Shown here piece by piece: positions 1-11,581 of a stretch of DNA of 64,000 nt. The notes beneath the pieces were generated by a model. The model was not told the origin of the DNA, did not search any database, and was given only the letters and a program-made list of their open reading frames with translations. Location of the stretch: assembly GCA_018398585.1 (NCBI GenBank), contig JAGTTD010000005.1, positions 12,575,355 to 12,639,354 of the forward strand, read 5' to 3'. This DNA comes from Simmondsia chinensis (lineage: Eukaryota > Streptophyta > Magnoliopsida > Caryophyllales > Simmondsiaceae). Position numbers and translations under genes: made by a program. Position 1 is the stretch's first letter. Every line of letters begins with the position of its first letter.

Positions 1-1200
1 TTGAAAAGCAAGTTGAGGACCTGTTGAAGACAAGACTCATAAGACATAGCCATAGCCCCTTTGCTTCTCCTGTAATCTTGGGTAAAAAGAAGGTTGGATC
101 TTCACGAATATGCATTGATTATCGTCACTTGAACTCTCTCACAGTTAAAGATAAATTTCCAATTCCAATTATAGACGATCTGTTGGATGAACTTCATGGC
201 TCTTGGTATTACAGCAAGCTGGACCTGAGGCAGGGCTATTATCATATTAGAGTGCTAGACCAAGATATACATAAAACAACTTTTAGAACACATCAAGGGC
301 ATTATGAATTCGTGGTGATGCCTTTTGGACTATCCAATGCCCTTGCAACATTCTAGGCTTTGATGAACCTTGTGTTTAAGCCTTACTTAAGAAAATTTGT
401 ACTTGTATTCTTTTATGCCATTTTGGTCTACAGCTCTACTCTGCAGGAGCATCTTACTTATCTGGATTTGGTATTTCAGACAAAAAGACAGCACAAACTA
501 TTTGCCAAGCTCTCTAAATGTACATGTGCTAAGAGAGAGGTGGAGTACCTTGGCAATGTTATCTCAGCTGATGGGGGAGCTACAGACCCAAGCAAGGTCC
601 ACGCTATGAAGGATTGGCCAAAACCAAGATCTCTTAAGCAGCTACGAGGTTTCTTGGGTTTAACAGGCCACTATCACAAATCATAGTTGGTTATGGGATT
701 ATTGCAAAGCCACTGATAGACCTGCTTAAGAAGGAGGATTTCAATTGGAATGATTTGGCTAAGGAAGCCTTTGAGCAGTTGAAGCAGGCTGTGACTATGG
801 CTCTAGTATTGGTAATGCCAGACTTCAGCTTGCCCTTTACATTAGAAACTAATGCTTGCAGCAGTCAAATTGGAGCAGTTCTTTTGGAAAATGGAAGACC
901 ATTGGCTTATCTCAGCTAGGCATTGGGTCCTAAGAAGAAGCTGTCCCTTTATGAGAAGGAATACATGGCAATTCTCTTAGCAGTATAGAAATGAAGGCAT
1001 TATTTGGAAGGTCATCATTTTCTAATCAAAACAAACCACCAAAGCCTCAAATACCAGCTTGAGTAAAGAATCTCTATAAGAGTTCAAAGGAACGGATTGA
1101 TGAAGATGTTAGGGTTGGAGTATACAATTGAGTACAAGAAAGGAGCCGATAATCCTGTTCCGGATTCTCTTTCAAGAAGACAGGACGAAGTTGAAATAAA
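1..1200 (+). pseudogene. Ty3/gypsy chromovirus reverse transcriptase and RNase H, degenerate
   Basis: This is the reverse transcriptase (RT) and RNase H part of a Ty3/gypsy polyprotein, which normally copies element RNA into DNA inside the virus-like particle. RT motifs read in order: ICIDYRHLN (~110), [14 protein letters not shown] (~215), [11 protein letters not shown] (~310), and the thumb motif EYLGNVISADG (~545). The catalytic box near 410, normally ending in two aspartates, reads FFYAILVYS, so both metal-binding aspartates are lost. RNase H follows from about 800 (GAVLLENGRPLAYLS, LSLYEKEYMAIL) to the ADALSRR-like motif near 1165. Stops interrupt it at 354, 917, 986, 992 and elsewhere, with at least one frameshift near 690. 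The left window edge cuts off gag, protease and the RT start. The family is clear; the gene is dead. Confidence 0.93.
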
Positions 1201-2670
1201 AGCTTCTTGTGCTACAATTACTCAAGTTATACCATAGTGGATGACTGAAGTTATCAAATCTTATGATCAAGATGTATTTGCTCAGACTTATATCATTCCC
1301 ATCTTCACATAGGCAACAACTACTAGTCCGGATTCAGAGGTGACAGTCAACAAGGGAATTGTTCGAATTAAAGGAAAGATCTACATTGGTGAAGGAGCTG
1401 GGTTAAGGAAGCAAGTCATTGAGGCTTCTCATGATTCACCTTAGGGAGGGAATTCTGGAATTGAAGGGACTTACCAGAGGATGAAGTAGTACTTCCATTG
1501 GAATGGGCTGAAGAAAGAAGTTCAGGAGTTTGTGCGGCAATGTGAGGTTTGTCAGCAAATCAAGGTTGAGCATACTCCATACAAGGGCTTGCGGCAGCCC
1601 TTACCAGTACCTGATGGGGCTTGGACAAATATTAGTATGCATTTTGTTGAAGGTTTGCCCAAGTCCGAAGGTAGAGAAGTTATTTGAGTAGTAGTAGATC
1701 GCTTTACCATGTTTGTCCACTTCATTAGCCTCTCTTATCCAATTTCAGCAGAGAAGTTAGCAAGGATGTCCTTGGATCATATCTACAAGCTTCATGGACT
1801 GCCACAGTCAATTGTATCAGATAGGGACATATTGTTTACTACTAATTTCTAGCGTGAATTGTTCCTATTGTCATGTACCACTTTAGCTATGAGCTCCTCT
1901 TATCACCCATAGTCTGATGGCCAAGCAGAGAGGGTTAATCGGTGTATTGAGTAGTACTTGAGAGGGAAGATAAACTCATATCCCAAGCACTGGCACAGGT
2001 GGCTGTCCCTTGCAGAGTATTGGTACAATAGTCATTCACATTCTTCTTTAAGCACAACTCCATTCAAAGCTTCATATGGGCATGAACCTTCCTCTCTCTT
2101 GATCAGCCAAGGTATAGTTTCAAAAGTAGAAAGGGTTAATGAGCTTCTCAGTAAGAGTGCACAGTTAGTTAGACAGCTCAAAGATAATCTTCAGCTTGCT
2201 CAAGCTAGGATTAAGTACTTCGCAGACAAGAATCGATCTGACATGAATTTTGAAGTAGGAGACCTTATTTATCTTAAATTACAGCCTTATAGGAAGAGCT
2301 CAGTGGCCTTTCATAAGAACATCAAGTTGTGTGCTCGTTATTTTGGTCCTTACAAGGCTCTAGAGAAGATTGGCAGGGTTGCTTACATTCTGGAACTTCC
2401 TCTGGACAGCTTCGGGCATCTTGTTTTTCGCATTCCATTGCTTAAGAAACACATTTTAGATGGAGTCACTTGTGCAGCTACTCAACTTCAGGCCAGTTTG
2501 CAGGGAATTCTGGTGCAGGAACCTGAAGCAATCTTAGCCAGTCGTGAAATATAGCAGCAGAGTGTAAAGGTTAAGCAGCTGCTGGTTCAGTGGGCAAACT
2601 TGAGTCAGGAGCATACTTCGTGGGAAAATTGGCTCTTCTTAAAGTCTCAATATCCTTCCCTACATCCTTG
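1200..2670 (+). pseudogene. Ty3/gypsy integrase with C-terminal chromodomain, degenerate
   Basis: This continues the polyprotein above with integrase, which inserts the cDNA into the host genome. The zinc-binding half shows HDSP near 1433 and CEVCQQIK near 1540. In the core, the first catalytic Asp is changed: the usual DF before VEGLP reads MHFVEGLP (~1640). The second Asp remains in SDRD (~1818) and the Glu in DGQAERVNR (~1917). The longest open piece, 1958-2554, covers the C-terminal integrase region (YFGPYKALEKIG, VAYILELP). After a stop at 2552, LLVQWANLSQEHTSWENW (~2580-2635) is the second half of a chromodomain, the mark of chromoviruses, which read histone marks to choose insertion sites. 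About ten stops make this a pseudogene. Confidence 0.92.
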
Positions 2671-2699
2671 AGGCAAGAATGTGCTTGAAGGGAGAGTAT

Positions 2700-3062
2700 T
2701 GTCATGTCCAGATTCAAATTAGAAGCTGAACTTGGCGGGAAATGTTGTTGGAGATCATTGGCGGTTATTAGTCTTGCTTAAGTCATTGTTAGTCTTTTTT
2801 TTAAAGTCAATTTTGGTGGCTGTTCTTAGTTAGTAAGTCGGTTGGTAGTTAAGATGAAGAGTCTAGATTCATTATTTGTGTTCTTGATTGTAGTGGTATA
2901 AGTAGAGGACTATCATGTAAGAATCATTTTATGAATTAAATAATATCTTAATTGCTCTTTCTCATCTAACTCTCTCTCTATATTTTCATCTCTTTCACTT
3001 CTCTTCTAATCTTGCCTCTCTCTCTCCTAGGTTGAGATCAAGATACATCTTGATTATTAACA
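2700..3062 (+). repeat. 3' LTR of the first gypsy element
   Basis: This 363-bp sequence starts TGTCATG directly after a purine tract (GAAGGGAGAGTAT, 2686-2699), the normal place of a 3' LTR, and ends TTATTAACA. Its last 30 bases resemble the end of the LTRs at 42188-42529 and 44731-44990 (both end in ATC..TAACA after a GTTRAGATCAAG block), so the two elements are related. The CT-rich stretch at about 2955-3030 is also shared. The matching 5' LTR lies left of the window. Confidence 0.8.
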
Positions 3063-3110
3063 GATAGTTATGTAATGCAGACTATTGAGGTTTAAGGACA
3101 AGTGGGAGAT
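3063..3110 (+). mobile_element. 3' internal tail and polypurine tract of a second LTR element
   Basis: Forty-eight bases between two LTRs end in GGACAAGTGGGAGAT, the polypurine tract that commonly precedes the 3' LTR in plant copia-type elements. The gypsy element therefore inserted into the last ~50 bp of the internal region of an older LTR element. The target duplication cannot be checked because the gypsy 5' end lies outside the window. Confidence 0.65.
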
Positions 3111-5095
3111 TGTTAGAATAGGTTTCCTAAAAAAAATCAATTAGTTAGTTTTAAATATTAAATAAACTAAATTGTTTTATGTATTTATTGTTTAATTATG
3201 TTTAATGTGTCAAAGATGTGTTTGATTGTTTTTTTAAATGTTCCATGAGATGGACGTTGTCTAAGATGATATGTCATGTTTGGTCTAAGTAGTCAATGTG
3301 ATTGAAACACGGAAAGACTTAGATCAAACTATTTACATGTTGTTAAAGCATGTTCATTGTCAGTGATAAATTTGAATAACTTGTCTGATAAGATTATAAA
3401 ATTACTTTTGATGACTTGTTTTAGTTATGTAGATAGGAATCTAAAAGTATTATGTTGATAATTTTGATAACATTAGAACATTTAGCAGGACCACCTGAAT
3501 TAGTTATTTCTTTATTGCAATTAGAAATAATTAATTATGCAAGATGATAACTCTAAATCCAAGAAATAGTCCAAACTCGTGCATGGAATGTTAATTACTT
3601 TAATGCCCAAAATGATGAGGCTAAAATTGAATAACAAGATCTTATGTCGTTGGGCAATTGCATGAAGTGTGGCAGGAGTCAATTTTTTACTAGGAATCTA
3701 TAATGAAATATGTCTCCTTAGTTGATTCACAAATATACGAGAATAGATTCCAAAACATTTAGCCAGAGTATTCCACATGTTTGACATTTCAAAATTATAC
3801 GAAAATTGTTTATGTAATATGGATTGTTCAAAAGGGCGAGCCGGGAACTACAGCGAGAGATATGAGAAAAATAATGATTGTAGTTAAAGTTATTTTTGCT
3901 CATGAATATCTAATCGAGGGGTTAATTGTTGCAATAAAATTATTTGGGAAATTCACGAGCGAATATATTTTATTCTAGACTGCAGTAAAACTCATTTAGC
4001 TTAATTTAGTTTTTTTAAATGTTAATGAATTGTTATCATGAGATGATGATCAAATTTTATCGATTTGGAGCTAGAGTTAGATCGTTCCAGAGGTTCCTCC
4101 ACAAGCCTTAACTAAGCGCAGTTCAAAAATATTTAAAAATAAATTCAACGGATGAATTATTTATGTATGAGATAAGTAAATTAATTTTACTAAACATAAT
4201 TAATGACATGAATTATTATCATGTGATAAATAAATTTGTTTTATCAAATAATATTCATAAGATAAATTTTATACATATGGGGATTTGAAAAAAAAAAAAG
4301 GAAAAAACACACGCACAGGCCATAATTCATGCTAAATGAAATGTACCAAACACAGAGCGACACATTTCGCAGTGTGATAGGCCAGGAGTGTTTGAGAGCT
4401 GGGCATCCGTGTACACTGATTGATGAATCGGGCACTGACATGTGTCATAGCCTATCTGTCGCTGGCGATCCGCATGCCCGTGAATGGGCCAATCAGATCT
4501 TGACAAGCCGCTCTCATTTTTGCTTTATAAATAACTTGTTTTTATGTTGGTAATGTTATTATGTTTTGGATTTTAGGTTTTGAAACCTAGTTTTCTTCCA
4601 TGATTAAAAACCTAAAACTTTTTTAGGGTTTTTCTAGGTTAATGTTTAGCACATATTTTCTGAAAAATTGCTTTTTGGAAAGATTAGAAGGAAATTTTTT
4701 TCTAAAATAAATACTTTTGGAGCCCACACTCTATTGCTAATAGAGGTAATTACGAAGAAGATCTCGAGGTGTCAAGAAGCTTTCTTTTTCTAATTTCAAA
4801 TCTTTAAGACGGAGTTTTGGATTAGCGCTTCAGGCATGCTTAAATTAAGTATTTGATATTTAATTTGTTCTTTCCTTTATTTCGTTTATTCTACGTACCA
4901 TGTTTATAAGTTTTATTCGATATTTTTCGTTTGTTATATTATGAGCCTATTAGAGTAAGATCTAGATCTAATTAATTAGTTTAATTAGATCAGGGAATTA
5001 GATTTAAAATTAAGATTTAAAATTATTTTTTCATTGCATCCACTCTAATCGATTAGGAAAAATTTTATAAAATACATTACCAACAAACTTATACT
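3111..5095 (+). repeat. Long (~2 kb) LTR, copy 1 of a dispersed family
   Basis: The sequence begins TGTTAGAATAGG right after a polypurine tract and can be read to TACCAACA at 5095, giving an LTR of about 1985 bp with TG..CA ends. The core at 3220-3360 (ATGTTCCATGAGATGGACG, then TAAGTAGTCAATGTGATTG) recurs at 9660-9760 and, inverted, at 20400-20520. No reading frame in it looks coding. The right boundary is inferred from one copy only. A TATA-like element (TTTATAAATAAC) lies near 4524. Confidence 0.6.
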
Positions 5096-6110
5096 CCAAA
5101 TAGGGTTGAAACTATTGTACTACCTCCCTATTAAAGCAATGGCCATATAATGGGAGGGGGGAAAAAATTCTTCAACTTATTTATTAGCCTGGGATTTGGG
5201 AGAGTATAAAAATGTATTTTTATATGTTTAAAAGTAGCTTAAATCTTTAAGAAATTATTTTATTATTAAAAATATTTTAAATATTAGAAAACTATTTTCA
5301 ATATTTAGCAAATTATTTAATATTATGTAAGTATTTTAAATATTATAAAAATGTTTATACATTAAAAATGAATTGAATACTTAAAATACAGAAAATATGT
5401 TAAAAATTCAAATTTATAAAATAATATTTAAATATGTAAATATTTAAATTATGAATAATTGCTTTAGTATTAGAAATATATTTTATATATTTTTGAAACT
5501 GTTAAAATTGTTCAGGAAAATTTGCTTGCACATTGAAGCTTTTTTGTATGCTGTAAAAGAAGTATTTTTCACCAAGTATCTGACATTATATTATAGGATA
5601 CTATAAATAGCAATAGAACCTATGTGAAAAATAATAGAAAACTAAAATTAACTTCAAAAATATATAAAACAGAAAATTATTCTTTGGGTACCTTAAAACA
5701 TTTTACTTAAATACCATGTAATTTAGTATATACAATGAGGTACCATGTGATATGAAAATTTATCACCAACATATACCATATGTTAGAATCTAGCAAATTT
5801 TCCACTACATATATATATGGATATATTGTTGAACTCAAGTTCTACATCAAGAATTTTTCATTTGGAATATGCCAAATTTTGGGGGAAAAAATTTCTAGTT
5901 CATAAAATTATTAAACTTCATAGTACTTGGGTGATAAAATATTAAAAATATAGGGTAGGTCATTGTGTATTATTCACACATTAATGTACCTTTGCAATAA
6001 ATGTTTAAATCTGCAGGGACCTATTTAATAACTTCTATATATAATATTATAAAGTAATTAAAAATGATGATAATTGTTCGATGTGAGAAAGTAACATCTG
6101 CCTCTGGTTG
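5096..6110. other. AT-rich intergenic stretch, no gene seen
   Basis: The stretch is strongly AT-rich, with many TAAATATT-type words between 5220 and 5470, but no ordered tandem repeat, terminal repeat or reading frame that I can support. Confidence 0.5.
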
Positions 6111-6127
6111 ACTATCTTGTCCAATTC

Positions 6128-6613
6128 ATGTCTGGGATTAGGCTGTTAGGATTTACGTTCCAATCCAATTCATTTCACTTCGATCCATATCCGCACGAGG
6201 ATTGCAATGGGGAGATTATCTCTTCTGGGCTTAGGAGAATGGGTAATGCCCCCATTCTTATAGCTGAAGCTGTGGCTGCCAAGGATGGTCTATGGGAGGC
6301 CGTCTCGAATGTGGAGAGGAAAATCGTTTTAGAAGGGGATAACGAGGTTGTCATTCGCACGCTTTTGGGCCTCTATGACTGTCTAAATGCCATTCGTATG
6401 ATTGAGGAAGATATTAGGAGAACTTGTTCGATAGACATCCAATTCAAGTTCAACCATGTCTTCAGAGAAGCCAATAGAGTAGCGGATTTCATGGAGTGTC
6501 AGAGTTACTCAAGAGTGGGGTTTTATCCGAAGACGATTGATCCCCCCTCCATGCTCTGCCGGATTTCTCGTGATGATGCCTCAGGCCGTCTCTTTCTTCG
6601 AAGGAATTGCTGA
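6128..6613 (+). pseudogene. Plant LINE-type RNase H domain (RVT_3-like) fragment
   Basis: A 161-codon open frame matches the RNase H-like domain found at the C-terminus of plant L1 elements and in genes derived from them. Visible landmarks are an AEAVAAKDGLWEA helix (~residues 47-59), LEGDNEVVI (~68-76), an RxxxDIRRTC helix, and the HVFREANRVADFM motif (~111-123). In intact enzymes this domain cleaves RNA in RNA:DNA hybrids. The N-terminal strand with the first catalytic Asp is not convincing, so the domain looks truncated at its 5' side. After the stop, a short A-run at 6640-6650 may be the LINE 3' end. No EN or RT domain is present upstream. Confidence 0.7.
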
Positions 6614-6841
6614 GGCCTTTCCTTTCGGTTTTACCATCATAAAAAAAAATATTTATCTGTACGAGGATTACTGTAAAGGTTTTTGTGTCACTTGAAATCA
6701 TAACTTTCTCTATTTTACCAAGGAAGTCATTTTCCTTCCATGGGAGGAAAACCTTTTCCATCCAAAAAATTTTTCCATCAAACAATGCGCACTAAATGAC
6801 AGAAAAGATGAAACCTATTTCTCGAATTTTTTCCTCCAACA

Positions 6842-6873
6842 CCCCCCCCCCCCCAAAAAAAAAAAAAAAAAAA
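6842..6873. repeat. C13 run followed by A19 run
   Basis: Thirteen cytosines (6842-6854) run directly into nineteen adenines (6855-6873). The A-run could be the tail of a retroposed sequence on the plus strand. Confidence 0.9.
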
Positions 6874-6903
6874 GCTAATGGAATCTAAAATTCAGAACCC
6901 CAC

Positions 6904-7089
6904 TATTAGGAGATAATCTTAGATTATTCATATCTAGATCTAATATATTTGATATATTGTAATCTTATCATTTAGATCTGATCCAATCATGATTGGGTTA
7001 GCTTTATCTTGTCGTGTACTCTTTATCTCCATATATACAATATTTGGCATCCTTGATAGGGTGTGCCATAATGTTCTTCATAATTCACA
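6904..7089 (+). repeat. 5' LTR of a short-LTR copia element
   Basis: This 186-bp LTR is read from TATTAGGAGATAATC (originally TG, now TA) to TAATTCACA. It is followed by a tRNA-Met-type primer site. Its length and TAGGAGATA start resemble the LTR proposed at 31987-32174, which fits short-LTR copia elements such as Ale/Retrofit (family inference). Confidence 0.6.
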
Positions 7090-7103
7090 TGGTATAAAAG
7101 CTA
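7090..7103 (+). promoter_or_regulatory. tRNA-iMet primer binding site, mutated
   Basis: TGGTATAAAAGCTA directly follows the LTR and differs at two positions from the standard plant site TGGTATCAGAGC. Reverse transcription would start here from initiator tRNA-Met. Confidence 0.6.
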
Positions 7104-7249
7104 TCTTTGAAACCCTAAAATACATGTCTCATATTTCCCTAATTGCTGCCTCCCTCTCTCCTCCCACAACCGACATCCCTCCCCTTCCCACTAACAAACA
7201 AGGCTAATCTCCATTACTAAATTAGACATTAGGTTTCTCTATTGACTCC

Positions 7250-9558
7250 TCTGTTTCTAATATACAGCTTATTCATTATGCGTTGTTTGAATTGTCTCCA
7301 AAGTACGAACTCACAACATTCTTCGTTAATGAAGAAGCTGCTCAAGCCCGCCTAACTAGATGGACTATCTTTGAATCTGCTCATGCGCTTACTGCCCAAA
7401 GTCAACCACGGGAAGCCTCAGGATGAGTTCATGGCCATGGCGGGTGTGGCTGCAATAACAATGGTTATTGGGCTCCTGGTGGCCATTCATCTAGTGGGCG
7501 CGGTCAGCCGCGGCAACTAATGCCAGAGGGTCCTTTTCTAGGGGCTCGGGTTGTCATGATACTGGTTTACCTGCATCGCACTTCGCACCTTATTTACATC
7601 ATGCAAGTAACAAATCTTGTCAGTTTGGTGATAGCATACTCGGACCTAGACCTGTTGTTTGTCAAATCTTTCAACATTTTGGTTAACTACCCTTCAGTGC
7701 CCACCTAAGTACTCATAGTTTAATCCCTCTTATTCCCTTTCTATGATGTCCATCACTGAAGCCGTTAACTATACGTGGTGCCAAGACTCTGGAGAATCTA
7801 ATCATATGACTTCTAACTCAGGTATCTTACACGATTCGCGTCCTTATATTGGGTCCTAGTCTATCCAAGTTGGTAACAGGACAAGGCTACAAGGACACCT
7901 TTACTTTGGATGCACAGTAGGGGATCACTCTATGGATTCTCGTCTCCTCACACTAGATTTGTTGCACGCTCCATAACTGCAGATACTTGGCATAGACGTA
8001 TAGGTCATTTAGAGACTAATATTTTGGATATTTTGAATAAACGATGTTTAATTACCTTCATTCGACTCCTGTTAAATAATGTCCTCCTTGTTACATAGGG
8101 AATCACATAGATTACCATTTGTTCATGCTATTTATACTACTACTCCTCTATTATAATGGAATCATCCCGATGTTTAACCAGTGCGCGCGCGCCCCCCCCC
8201 CCCCCCCCCCCCCCCCCGCGGGGGAATTCTACTTTTGAAATAGTATGTTGTTTTTATTAATGACTTCTCCGGATTTACTTGGCTTAATTCGATTCGGGGG
8301 AAGATTAAGTGTATAATTTGATTTTCAATTTTAAAACTCTTGTAAAAACTTAATTTGATTACAAAATTAAATGTTTTCAAAGTGATGATTATCATGAGTT
8401 TGATAATAGGAAAATGGCCATCCTATGACGCGCTTATGGTATTTATTTTAATCTTCCCTGCCCTCAGAGCCTATAGTAGAATGGGGTGGCTGAATACAAG
8501 CATTAGCACATTAATGAAATGGTATTGACACTACTTTTACAAGCTTAACTTCCTGCTCAATTTTTAGGTTGATGCAGCCTATACAGCTTGTTTTATTATT
8601 AATTGCTTACCTACGCTGGTTTCGCAAAATGTTTCTCTTTGAAAAACTATTTTTCACATTGCCTGATTATGATTTTTTTCTTGTCTTTGGGTGTGATGTT
8701 ATCCTTACATCACACCTCGTACTGCTTATGAATTGGCCCCATACACCATCCCATGCATTTCTTTAGGATATGCAGCACAATACAGAGGATATCGATGTTA
8801 TGACCCTAAAATTGGACGTATTGACTTTAGTCCGAACATGCACTTTGTTGAAACACTTTTTCCCTAAAAGTCCCTAGTGTCCTAAAACAGTACTGTGTCT
8901 GCTACACATATATCTCTTGAAATCCTGCTCATGATAACGCATTCATCCACTCCCTCCAAGTCTTATGGATCTTGACTCATGCACTTTCACTCTTATATCC
9001 ACCAAGCCTGCCACCGCTCATGTCTCCTCTTTGTCCCCCTGGATCAAGTCCCCATTCGCTACCCTTACTTCAGCCACCTTGATGGAGTCTCCATCACCTG
9101 CAGTTCCCACACCATTAGCTGATCACAACTTAAGTGCATTGGGTGTTGTACGTGGTACTGCTACTGTACCACCCACACTAGCCACTTCTAATGAAGGTAC
9201 CTACACCAGTACAATTCACTCACAACTTCTAAACCCACAAGGAAACACCTTATGCGTACCAGGCTCAAAGACAGTATTCGTAAATCATAAATGTTTTCAA
9301 CTTATCCACTACTTATGGTCATGCAAAAACCTACTTGCTTTTCTTAGGTTGCTAAGAACCCACAATGACAACAGGATATGGCAGAAGAGTTCAATGTCCT
9401 TATACAAAATGAAACATGGGACCTCGTCCCTCCTAATCAAAAACAAAATGTAGTAGGTAGCATTTGGAAATATTGGCTTAAATGCATGGCAAAATGCATT
9501 TTTCGAACGATTTAAAAGCCGACTAATAGCTTAGGACATTCATCACCGTGAAGGCATA
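7250..9558 (+). pseudogene. Copia gag-protease-integrase-RT polyprotein remnant
   Basis: Pieces of one copia polyprotein appear in order and in shifting frames. A gag tail with a Gly/Arg-rich stretch lies at ~7260-7560, followed by a zinc-knuckle remnant (CQIFQHFGH, ~7655). A protease-like DSGESNHMTS lies at ~7787. A pre-integrase WHRRIGHLETN lies at ~7990. The integrase core (VVFINDFSGFTWL ~8250; FDNRKMA ~8400) runs to PYTIPCIFLGYAAQYRGYRC (~8750-8800). The RT start (EEFNVLIQNETWDLVP, ~9385) breaks off at ~9558 in the motif ..HHREGI, where the long-LTR repeat begins. Gag is heavily deleted and stops are frequent, so the element is dead. Confidence 0.8.
8192..8217. repeat. C26 homopolymer inside the copia integrase remnant
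   Basis: Twenty-six cytosines are flanked by GCGCGCGCG on the left and GCGGGGG on the right. They sit between two integrase pieces (WNHPDV before, VVFINDFS after), so the tract replaced or expanded about ten codons of coding sequence. Confidence 0.9.
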
Positions 9559-10130
9559 TGTTGGAATTAATGTCCTGAAAAACCTAGTTAAATAGTTTGA
9601 AATATTAATTAAATAAAATTGTGTTTATGTTTTTACGAGTCAAATATACGTATGATTGCTTTTCTTAAATGTTCCATAAGATAGATGTAGTCCAAGATGC
9701 CATGTTGAGTTTTGTATAAGTGGTCAATGAGATTAAGTCACAGATAAACTTAAATCAAATTAGTAAATGTTGTCAAAGTTAATTCATAGTCATTGACAAG
9801 TTTGGACTACTCGTTTGCTAAGTGTGTAATATAACATTTTGATAACTTTTATTGGTTATATGGATGGTGATCCAGATTGATAGTGGTGTACTTCAATTTG
9901 ATAATTACACTGAATTGGACCATGCGCTACTATCAGAAATGAGCAACTCATTTTATTCTACTTATAAAATAACTCTAAATCTAGAAAAGAGTCGGAACTC
10001 GTGCATGAAATGTCATTTGCTTTGATGTGCTAAAAGTATTAGGTTACAACATATAACTGAAATAATACCTGCGTTGGGTAACTTCTTGAAGTATAGCGGG
10101 AGCATATATTTTACTAGTTAATACTTTTTA
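9559..10130 (+). repeat. Long-LTR family, copy 2 (truncated)
   Basis: This copy starts TGTTGGAATTAATGTCC exactly where the copia RT frame stops. It follows copy 1 at 3111 through the blocks ATGTTCCATAAGATAGATG (~9680), AAGTGGTCAATGAGATTAAG (~9718), AACTCGTGCATG (~9990) and GCGGGAGC..TTTTACTAG (~10098). Similarity fades near 10130. The five bases before it (GCATA) are a possible target duplication, but no right end was found. Confidence 0.6.
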
Positions 10131-10249
10131 CAAACAATAATAGAATACAAAAGTATCCTCACAAATCAAAACAACAAGCACAAACAAAGGTGATTGGAAG
10201 AAAAACAAAAGAAACCCAAATTTACATGGTTCAACTAAGCATATATCCA

Positions 10250-11340
10250 TGAAAACATCATAAATATACATTTAAGGAAAACTCAAACGAACTTAAGCTA
10301 TAACACGCAAAAAAAGGAGTTGTTATTTTCGTCCATTGTAAGTTAATTACCATGAATATACACACGAAATCAAATTAGGGCAAACTCAAATGAACTTAAG
10401 CCGCAACACGAGAAAATGGAGAAGTTATTTATATCCATTTTAATTTATTTACCATAAAAATATGCACGAAATCAAATTAAGACAAACCCAAATGAATTCA
10501 AACCGCAACATACAAAATTTACAGAGCTGTTCATGTCAATTTTAGGTTATTTACTATGAAAATACACACAAAATCAAATTAAGAGAAACTCAAATGAACT
10601 TAAACCGTAACACATGAAAATGGAGAAGCTATTTATGTCCATTTTAAGTTATTGACCATAAAAATATGCACGAAATTAAATTAAGGCAAGCTCAAATGAA
10701 TTCAAACCGCAACATACAAAAATTACAAAGCTGTTCATGTCAATTTTAGGTTATTTACCATAAAAATACACACTAAATCAAATTAAAGCAAACTCAAATA
10801 AACTTAAACCGCAACACACAAAATTGAGAAGCTATTTATATCCATTTTAAGTTATTTACTATGAAAATACACACGAATTCAAATTAGGGCCAACTCAAAT
10901 GAATATAAGCCACAACACACAGCAAGGGAGAAGCTATTCATGTTAATTTTAGGTTATGTGCCATGAAAATACACACAAAATCAAATTAGGGCAAACCAAA
11001 ATGGACTTAAGCAGCAACACACAACAAAGGATAAGATATTTATGTCCATTTTACGTTATATACCAAGAAAATATGCATGAACCCAAATTAGGGCGAACTA
11101 AAATGAACTTAAACCAAAACACAAGAAAAATACAAAGCTATTCATGTCAATTTTAGTTTATTTACCATGAAAATACACATGAACTCAAATTAAGGCAAAC
11201 TTAAATAAACTTAAGCCGCAACACACAACACTGGAGAAGTTATTTACTTCCATTTTAAGTGATTTACCATTAAAAGTACACGCGAAATCAAATTAGGGCA
11301 AACCTAACTGAACTTAAACCACAACACATGAAAATTACAG
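10250..11340. repeat. ~102-bp tandem satellite with alternating (dimeric) monomers, about 11 copies
   Basis: The block AAAATACACACGAAATC recurs with a spacing close to 102 bp at about 10352, 10452, 10560, 10661, 10763, 10865, 10967, 11069, 11171 and 11273. Each unit also holds CAAACTCAAATGAACTTAA and a CCGCAACACA box. In most units the segment after that box alternates between a GGAGAAGCTATTTATGTCC type and an ACAGAGCTGTTCATGTC type, so the true period is close to 204 bp. Short frames across it are an effect of the repeat and do not look like genes. Confidence 0.85.
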
Positions 11341-11581
11341 AGCGGAGATTAGAGCGGGAAGAGCGAAGAGCCCATTTTGCTTCTTTTTTTATCAATTTTC
11401 TTTTTTGTTTCTTTTATTTATCAATTTTCTTTTCTTTTCTTTTTTATTTTTTTAGTAAAGTTGCTTTTTGTGTTTTTTTTATACTCAGCTTTTTTTTACT
11501 TAATTTTTTTTTTAGTATTTTCTTTTCAATAGTTTTTTGTTATAGAAAGATTTGGTAGAAAAATTTTGTATATTAGCGATA
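11341..11581. other. T-rich low-complexity stretch
   Basis: After the satellite breaks off in an AG-rich patch (~11340-11375), 11376-11540 consists almost wholly of T-runs broken by single C or A bases. An open frame through it encodes only Phe/Leu/Ser-rich sequence, as expected from composition, so I do not call a gene. Confidence 0.6.

Noticed and set aside
4244..4553. Short frames in both strands near 4.3-4.5 kb
   Set aside because: They are within the long LTR and have no domain; the minus-strand one is driven by an A-run.
10250..11340. CRISPR-like array
   Set aside because: There are no unique spacers; whole ~102-bp units repeat with drift, so it is a satellite.
11328..11558. Phe-rich 76-codon frame resembling a membrane peptide
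   Set aside because: Caused by T-runs next to the satellite.
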